11,723 nucleotides of DNA, from NCBI RefSeq assembly GCF_000003605.2, contig NW_003112496.1:103093-114815 (forward strand), in the 5' to 3' direction. Within the stretch, counting starts at the first letter, position 1. The number at the start of each line of letters is the position of its first letter. Origin of the DNA: Saccoglossus kowalevskii. Lineage: Eukaryota > Hemichordata > Enteropneusta > Harrimaniidae. Of this stretch, positions 7,008-11,723 are shown one piece after another. The notes below the pieces were generated by a model. The model searched no databases. It was not told where the DNA came from and was given only the letters and a program-made list of their open reading frames with translations. Both the position numbers and the translations under genes were made by a program.

Positions 7008-7056
7008 GGCCCAAACCAGAGTCTAAGAATATTGTATCTAACCATACAATATCTGG
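7008..7056. repeat. Nested small inverted repeats
   Basis: ATATTGTAT at 7029-7037 and ATACAATAT at 7044-7052 are exact reverse complements with a 6-base spacer. Just to the left, TCTGG and CCAGA (about 7005-7020) form another small inverted pair, and TCTGG follows the main hairpin at 7052-7056, so CCAGA...TCTGG also brackets it. The arrangement could fold in RNA or extrude as a cruciform; no function is evident. Confidence 0.55.
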
Positions 7057-7327
7057 TGCAAGTTAGTGTCTGTGAATGCTATCTGGTGACCGCCAATGTC
7101 TGGTCCAATAGATACGTACAATACTACCCTGAGTTGCTCCTTCTCAATACACCAAAGTAAATGTTAGAGAAGACAGAAATAGTTTGTTTTGTAAATAATA
7201 GTTTATTTTATACCTATATAAGATTAGACATTAGAACATTTAGATATATTTGAAGATGCAATTGTTGCAGAATATAACATATAGCATCTGCGTAATGAAG
7301 ATATATTGCTTATATGAGTAGACATAG

Positions 7328-7447
7328 TCGGGTCAAGTAACTTGTGCAGGCGACCCAGAATTGAATGGTGCAGCTATTGCATATGGAGTAAAAATTGCAA
7401 TACATATTGATCAAATGAATGACCCTATTACCAGTGCTGATCATTGA
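7328..7447 (+). other. Short protein-like open segment, 39 codons
   Basis: The plus frame is open from TCG at 7328, directly after an in-frame TAG that could double as an acceptor AG, to TGA at 7445-7447. The peptide includes CAGDPELNGAAIAYGVKIAI and ends HIDQMNDPITSADH. It has no ATG near the start. The polypyrimidine tract upstream is weak. The minus strand is open over the same bases too. I do not recognise it. It may be an exon fragment, a decayed gene piece, or chance. Confidence 0.15.
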
Positions 7448-7619
7448 GCTCATACAATATATGTATTATATATTCTCAAGTTAGTCTTCTTGACAGCTTT
7501 AATAATTGCAGTTAGTTGCATTAAAACGTTAATAGCTTGCATGAAATGTGCTCTTCATTTACCATGCATTATCACCAGCCATGTAACCCCAATAAAAGAA
7601 GGAAGTGATTCACTCGTCA

Positions 7620-7769
7620 CACGACGGCACATTTGTATATTACCACTGTATGATCAACGTTTTCACCATTGTCTCTCCAACTTGTCAACATGTCTACTGA
7701 TGTCTTCACTGCATACTGTAGTTAACCATGTACAATGCCGGCGAAGTCCAAATTTTGCTGTCTATTGAA
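7620..7769 (-). pseudogene. Decayed coding fragment, weak death-domain-like pattern
   Basis: Reading the minus strand from 7769, one frame gives 15 codons (including NLDFAGIVHG), a TAA at 7724-7722, then 34 codons to a TGA at 7619-7617. The second part contains VDMLTSWRDNGENV followed by HTVVIYKCAVV. The order of a hydrophobic pair, Trp, Gly-x-Asn and a following aliphatic helix recalls the last two helices of the death-domain fold (typical pattern L..W....G..AT...L..AL), a family much expanded in molluscs and other invertebrates. The Trp-Gly spacing is one short, the Ala-Thr is missing and the frame is broken by a stop, so if this was such a gene it is now dead. A 92-codon plus-strand frame covers the same DNA (7490-7768) but starts at TTG and has no motif. 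Confidence 0.2.
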
Positions 7770-8024
7770 TTAACACACGGGAGCCTAAGCTGTATTTGAT
7801 AAATGTTACATGGAGTACCTATGATAGTTTCTCATGAGAAAAATAAAATAATTGTCATCCGTGACATGGTAACCAGAAATAAAACCAGAAATGTTCAATA
7901 CTTATAGTTCTAGGAGGGCTGTATTTATTATGATATACTATCCAAGTTTGACCCCAAACGTACTTTTCCACAAGAGACTTTTGCAACCACACTGGATTCA
8001 CAAAAAACAGTATAAAATACTTAC
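7770..8024. other. No supported gene
   Basis: Stops occur in all frames. On the minus strand, AGTGGGCT/GTAAGTAT (donor at 8024-8019) is a full consensus splice donor at the end of a 58-codon frame starting with an ATG near 8198. The encoded peptide has no recognisable motif, so I note the donor without calling a gene. Confidence 0.25.
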
Positions 8025-8150
8025 AGCCCACTGAATGGATCGGTATTTAAAGGGCGATGGTTTTCGCAAAGGGCTGTTTAAATTCCATGTAAACAAGCAA
8101 TGTGTTGTCCCATATCGGACAGACCATGCGCCACCTACACATCCTTTTAA

Positions 8151-8252
8151 ATGCATCTGTACATTACAACTCGAAAACAAAGCACTATGGTTGCTCATTT
8201 ACGTTGGTTGCCACACAAGATTAACAGAAAAATTGCTTTCAATTCAGCTTAG
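8151..8252 (+). pseudogene. Possible LINE reverse-transcriptase tail remnant
   Basis: One plus frame, between TAA at 8148-8150 and TAG at 8250-8252, reads YITTRKQSTMVAHL then RWLPHKINRKIAFNSA. Non-LTR retrotransposons of the CR1/jockey type carry a conserved stretch after the catalytic part of the reverse transcriptase, of the form T.TRK...HITP.L..LHWLP...RI.FKI. Here TRK, the L.WLP core and the KIA end are in the right order, but the spacing is shorter by a few residues in two places and His is replaced by Arg. No catalytic motif is visible nearby. A 129-codon plus frame (8035-8424) crosses the same DNA in another register and has no motif; its ATG sits immediately after an in-frame stop. 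Confidence 0.22.
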
Positions 8253-8429
8253 ATGTTTTCACTACATAGACACGATAAACATCATAGTGGAGAAACAAAT
8301 AACCTCGACTTTCTTTTTTATTTTAATGTCTCAATTTCTGTGTCTGGATCTTATCATTGATAACAATAAATTTAATAGTAACCAACCTTTGGATTCATTA
8401 ACTCCGATTATAGGATATGTCTGAATTGT

Positions 8430-9340
8430 TATAAAAGATGATAACAATATGTGCTAAAATGACAGAATTGAAGAACTCGTCACGAAATATTCAAGGTACA
8501 GATATACTAAGAATCAATAACAGACGATCATCTATACTAACATATTCGATGACAGCAAAGCTAACAACGCACAAATCTGTGGTTTCCATTTTGAATTGAA
8601 TACACGCATAAAGTGCGCAAATTCTCTACCTTCCCACTGCTATACAGACCTGCAATGTGTGTAGTCTATAAGTTAATTGTGGTAAAATACGTATACTTGT
8701 TTGGCTACCACCACCACACTCATCCGAATCAATATATTGAAATGTCCTGATTAATGTGTATATCTCTGACATAAACAATTTATATTATCCATTATGCCTA
8801 TACAAATCAACAATGATTTTCAGCTTCTGATATCTTGTGTAAGTTTTAGAACGAAATAATATTTCAACTATTTAATCTCTTGGTTTTTTTGAATCTGGAA
8901 ATAAATATTCAGTTCGCTTACAGGATTTCTAATATTCGAATTTTTTTTTGTAAAAGATAATCTGATATTATAACGCATTTTTATATTTAGCTCTAGGTTT
9001 ATGCAATTGCAATATGTCTGTTCTTTCTTCTCATGTAACATCATTCTAAGTAAATATATCTATATTATATAAATTACGTATATTTTTCATTGGTTTCCAT
9101 AAACTAAACCTTTATATTCTTATTTCCAAATTTTACACCTTAGATTTATCCGTATATGTTGACAAATCTTGCGTAAAATATTCCTTCTATTACTTCCTAT
9201 ATTACATTCAATAAATATTGTCAGTTATTATCATTTAAATTAGTTTTATTTTTATTTGTTGTACAGACAGCAAGCCCGTACAATTTAATAATTATTTTGT
9301 ATTTGTTATTTATATCTTTTAATTTATTTTATTATCTGTG
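8430..9340. other. Low-complexity AT-rich stretch
   Basis: This consists of about 900 bases of mostly A/T words, with a T9 run near 8941 and many TATAT and TTATT stretches. Stops are dense in all six frames. I see no gene, RNA gene or sizeable palindrome. Confidence 0.5.
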
Positions 9341-9341
9341 C

Positions 9342-9410
9342 GACAGACCGAATGTTCACCATCCGTAAGGGGTACGCTCATTCAATCTTTGGTCGTTCAG
9401 TATCAATGAG
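9342..9410 (+). repeat. Short CAGAC-ended repeat, member C
   Basis: GACAGACCGAATGTTCACCAT, preceded by TTATTTTATTAT, matches the start of the neighbouring member B 87 bases downstream (TTATTCTATTAT, then GCAGACTGAATGTTCACTAT) at roughly four-fifths of the positions over 40 bases. The right half is more diverged (TTTGGTCG in place of TCTGGCCA). It is the most decayed of the three members. Confidence 0.5.
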
Positions 9411-9427
9411 ATTATTCTATTATGTGT

Positions 9428-9484
9428 GGGCAGACTGAATGTTCACTATTTGAATGGGCAAACCCATACACTGTCTGGCCATGG
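9428..9484 (+). repeat. Short CAGAC-ended repeat, member B
   Basis: This begins GGGCAGACTGAATGTT and ends TGTCTGGCCATGG. GGGCAGAC at 9428-9435 and GTCTGGCC at 9473-9480 are inverted copies at 7 of 8 positions. The member at 2697-2750, in the opposite orientation, shares both ends. The copies share only about 55 bases and sit in AT-rich flanks. Confidence 0.55.
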
Positions 9485-9744
9485 TCTACACTTACTATCT
9501 TTTAATTGTGTTGTGTTTGTTATCATTATGAAAAATCAACATTAAATATCAATATAAAATTAACCATAAATATAGTTGCAAATCAGATTTAACGGTTTTC
9601 GGGGTTGAAAGCAAAATCACTTGACTTGAGAAACAAATTTCACAGTGTACTTAGTAGAGTAGATGACACATGCCAAATATCGCATCAATTGAATCAGCAG
9701 TTATGAACTAGCTAGTTGATGCTTGAATGTTTTTAAAGAAATTA
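9485..9744. other. No feature seen
   Basis: This is AT-rich with stops in all frames. I see nothing that stands out. Confidence 0.4.
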
Positions 9745-9770
9745 AAAATGGCCACCAACATCACATGCTA
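9745..9770 (+). repeat. GGCNACC...CATG motif, copy 1
   Basis: AAAATGGCCACCAACATCACATG resembles AAGATGGCGACCGAACCATGTG at 9834-9855. Similar AAGATGGCGACC words are common in interspersed repeats of many invertebrates; that is background memory, not a match made here. Confidence 0.35.
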
Positions 9771-9832
9771 AGGTATTTTATTACGAATATTACTACAAAT
9801 ATTCCATAGATGCGACAGAATTTTACAAAATC

Positions 9833-9862
9833 CAAGATGGCGACCGAACCATGTGATTAATC
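9833..9862 (+). repeat. GGCNACC...CATG motif, copy 2
   Basis: CAAGATGGCGACCGAACC is followed by ATGTGATTAATC. The right end, GTGATTAAT, recurs exactly in copy 3 at 10290-10298, with a GGC.AC block at similar distance to its left. The ATGGCGACC word and the following palindromic CATG make it the clearest of the three. Confidence 0.4.
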
Positions 9863-10160
9863 AAAAATGTGTTACAGTCACTTTTTAGAGGGGAGCGGAT
9901 GTTAAGAAGAAAAAACAAAGCAATAACCAGAAGCTTTTAAGTCTGACAGGCATCGAAAGTCTAAATATCACTATCAAAAATGGAGGTAAAAACGTTCATG
10001 ATGGTACCAGTAGTTAGACGAAGTAGTGTTTCAGGACACAAGAGTATTGAATACCTCCATGTATTGCTAATATTTTGTATTTTCTGAGACTCTGACGTAA
10101 ATATTAGAATAATTAATGTACTAACGGTTACGCAAACGACTGTACAGTAGACTGATGTTC

Positions 10161-10180
10161 AGTAAACATACGTGTTTACT
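10161..10180. promoter_or_regulatory. Palindromic pair of forkhead-type sites
   Basis: AGTAAACA and TGTTTACT are exact reverse complements separated by TACG. Each arm contains GTAAACA, the core recognised by forkhead (FOX) transcription factors. A short site like this is expected by chance now and then in AT-rich DNA; the perfect inverted pairing is what makes it worth recording. No promoter is identified next to it. Confidence 0.3.
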
Positions 10181-10272
10181 TGAAGCGGTGGCAACAATTC
10201 AGTATTCTTGTTTATTTCACATCTTTTGATGTGTAAAACTGTTCCGTGTACGTGTATAATTGGAATTCTTGA

Positions 10273-10299
10273 ATCGTGGCAACTATCACGTGATTAATA
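10273..10299 (+). repeat. GGCNACC...CATG motif, copy 3
   Basis: ATCGTGGCAACTATCACGTG is followed by ATTAATA. It shares GGC.AC, a CA.GTG block and ATTAAT with the copy at 9833-9862. It also contains the E-box CACGTG at 10287-10292. Confidence 0.3.
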
Positions 10300-10572
10300 T
10301 GCCCAAATACTCCAAGGTTGAACATAGCGTGTCAATATAAATGGAAATGCCACAAGATGACAATCTTCATAGAGTGGCCTAGTGATCAGTCATACATAAC
10401 AATGTGCACATGTTCTATTCTTATTATTAGAAAATTAGCTTTGGTGTTTATTTTCATTCCTATCAAGAAAATCGATCCTTTAATTGTTTCTTCTTTCTTG
10501 TCCTCCAAAGAGGTAGCTGATTATTGTCGTTCTTACCCATTCCCCGCTTCGAAGCAAAACTAAAGCCCATTG
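10300..10572. other. No supported gene
   Basis: A plus frame of 81 codons is open from a TTG at 10318 to TAA at 10561-10563. Its product mixes short hydrophobic runs without a motif, and there is no ATG or splice signal to support it. I treat it as chance. Confidence 0.35.
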
Positions 10573-10578
10573 AATCGC

Positions 10579-10665
10579 GAAAGAGACTTTCACTTTGGTC
10601 AATTTACCGTGTAACTGAAGTATGTCGTGCAAAGAGAATAGCACATGCAAAGATCCTTTGATTCC
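10579..10665 (+). repeat. Possible SINE-like fragment and IRF-type word
   Basis: GTCGTGCAAAGAG, then AGCACATGCAAAGATCCTTTG (about 10624-10660) resembles the GCACATGCTAAAGATCCCTTG-type end I remember in animal SINEs. The match cannot be checked here. Just upstream, on the minus strand, CAAAGTGAAAGTCTCTTTC (10598-10580) contains AAGTGAAAGT, which fits the interferon-regulatory-factor consensus, but a single site proves nothing. Confidence 0.2.
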
Positions 10666-10699
10666 GTGAGCGATGGAGCCAATTATTCGCGTAACACAC

Positions 10700-11480
10700 T
10701 GTTTTTATATTTCAAATTGTAAAAATCGTATAGGCGTATGACGTTTCACATTCTAAATGGTTAGAATTCAATTTATACATGATTTATTTTTATGAGCAAT
10801 GTCACTTTGCTCTTCGGTTCATTCATTTTGTCAATAACAAAAATATACCAGATACGCAAACCCCGAGTTTGATTATGCGCTAGATCTGCTCACGACATAT
10901 ACTTTAGAACTTTTCCCGCTTCAAAGGGAATATGATTATAGACGTTACAGTGGTTGGTGTTTAAAGATGAATGAGTGCGGTATATTTCGAATGAATGGAC
11001 ATTTAAAAAGAGGATAAATAAACGAAATAGTAAATGTAACATGGTCAGGTGTTGTGCTGTGTTTGAATACCGGAATTATATGTAAACGCATTCCGTTGCT
11101 TAGTAAATCATTTGCATATTGAAAGATTCAATTGCTCTTTTCTCAAAACGCAAATATAATCATGTTTGCCACATTTCAGTTTCTAGACGCGTCTGAAGGC
11201 TACCATTATTTCATAAATGTTGATGACTCAACTAGAATGTACTATATTATATTCACAGTTGTGCGTGTTTCCATGACAACTTGGAACTTGTACAGCTGCG
11301 CTACGATAAGTGGATGATGAGTAGGTGAATTGTAAGGAGACTCTTGTTGGGAGTTATCAATCTGCTAGGCTATATCTTCAAACGTTGACACCATTAACAA
11401 CAGAGCTGTGACAGTGCCCCCATACACACAGTTGCAGCAACAAATTGAACTAAGTCCAATCACGCGTTAAAATTGAAAAA
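10700..11480. other. No supported gene
   Basis: There is one 61-codon frame (11132-11317) starting at a TTG, without any motif. Otherwise there is mixed sequence with stops in all frames. CCCGCTTCAAAG at 10915-10926 resembles CCCGCTTCGAAG at 10543-10554, probably by chance. Confidence 0.35.
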
Positions 11481-11504
11481 AAATGAAACTCCCGATAATG
11501 CTCT

Positions 11505-11536
11505 GGGAATCAGGTAAATTTGGGATTCAGGTAAAT
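11505..11536 (+). repeat. Two tandem 15-bp units, period 17
   Basis: GGGAATCAGGTAAAT at 11505-11519 and GGGATTCAGGTAAAT at 11522-11536 differ at one position. Each contains CAG/GTAAAT, a good 5' splice-donor word, so the pair would give alternative donors 17 bases apart if an exon ended here. A 40-codon frame starting with ATG at 11483 (beginning MKLPIMLWESGKFG) runs through both units; I do not recognise it. Confidence 0.5.
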
Positions 11537-11663
11537 GTGTCGTTGATTGCGATGCTCAAGTGTGCCGTTATTCTGATAGGCTATTCAGATTTCACGTTCT
11601 ACTAAATGAGGATCAACATTGCGATTCTAGAAACAAGCAAACTATGATTAGTTATAAAATCAC

Positions 11664-11679
11664 GTGTTTCGAAAAACAC
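11664..11679. repeat. Small hairpin, 6-bp arms
   Basis: GTGTTT and AAACAC are reverse complements around the loop CGAA. The left arm overlaps an E-box CACGTG at 11661-11666. It is short enough to be chance. Confidence 0.35.
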
Positions 11680-11723
11680 AGGAATAGGATGACTGCAGAA
11701 TAATGTATATATATAGAGGTCAG

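Noticed and set aside
6966-7160. 64-codon plus-strand frame starting with ATG
   Set aside because: It begins inside a poly(A) signal and crosses nested palindromes; the minus strand is equally open, so there is no reason to prefer it.
7490-7768. 92-codon plus-strand frame
   Set aside because: It starts at TTG rather than ATG and has no motif; the minus strand gives the more protein-like reading, though a broken one.
8035-8424. 129-codon plus-strand frame, the longest in the window
   Set aside because: The ATG follows an in-frame stop directly, the second half is AT-driven and hydrophobic, and I see no family. The length alone is not persuasive.
10543-10926. CCCGCTTC.AAG occurring at 10543-10554 and 10915-10926
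   Set aside because: Eleven of twelve bases is not enough on its own, and the flanks do not match.
1-11723. tRNA, rRNA, CRISPR, or viral and integrase-type genes
   Set aside because: I looked for tRNA B-box words such as GGTTCGAATCC, regular spaced repeats, and polymerase, capsid or integrase motifs on both strands and saw none apart from the weak LINE-like segment.

Overview
The window looks like AT-rich nuclear DNA (by eye about two-thirds A+T) from a eukaryote, probably an invertebrate animal. Reading frames are short. There are good GT/AG splice-like sites with pyrimidine tracts, AATAAA signals, several families of short diverged dispersed repeats, and no bacterial gene packing or operon structure. 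Some repeat motifs resemble ones I remember from bivalve and gastropod genomes, so a mollusc is my best guess; that is memory-based inference, not a result. No complete, recognisable gene, tRNA, rRNA or CRISPR array is visible.

Layout. 1-1020 is non-coding DNA with degenerate GTGTTTTA-type repeats and one clean 12-bp inverted repeat. About 1162-1440 has a minus-strand open frame of doubtful meaning. 1442-2510 is a two-copy head-to-tail duplication whose central ~220 bp is far better conserved than its flanks. 2511-3000 is very AT-rich and carries the first member of a short CAGAC-ended repeat family. 3219-3437 is the most protein-like small ORF. 3740-4080 is a CpG-retaining patch with a TATA-like box, possibly a promoter and 5' exon. 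4301-4402 is a 22-bp imperfect inverted repeat. 4969-5117 (plus) and 5211-5338 (minus) are two exon candidates on opposite strands. 5801-6010 is a dispersed repeat. 6019-6437 is CpG-retaining and open in several frames on both strands. 6926 on is a possible short 3'-terminal exon with two AATAAA signals. 7328-8430 holds fragments that may be decayed coding DNA, including a weak death-domain-like segment (minus) and a weak LINE reverse-transcriptase tail (plus). 8430-9340 is low-complexity AT-rich DNA. 9342-10300 contains more repeat-family members. 10300-11723 has only small palindromes and short repeats.

The genes cannot be assembled into a working unit from this window alone. If there is a gene, the simplest picture is a plus-strand one running from the CpG patch near 3.8 kb through the exon candidate at 4.97 kb to the terminal exon near 6.95 kb, but the splice phases cannot be closed by eye and this remains a hypothesis. 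In DNA this AT-rich, open frames of 40-60 codons occur often by chance, so all protein-level calls carry low confidence. I found no convincing new biological system; the best-supported signals are the repeat structures.
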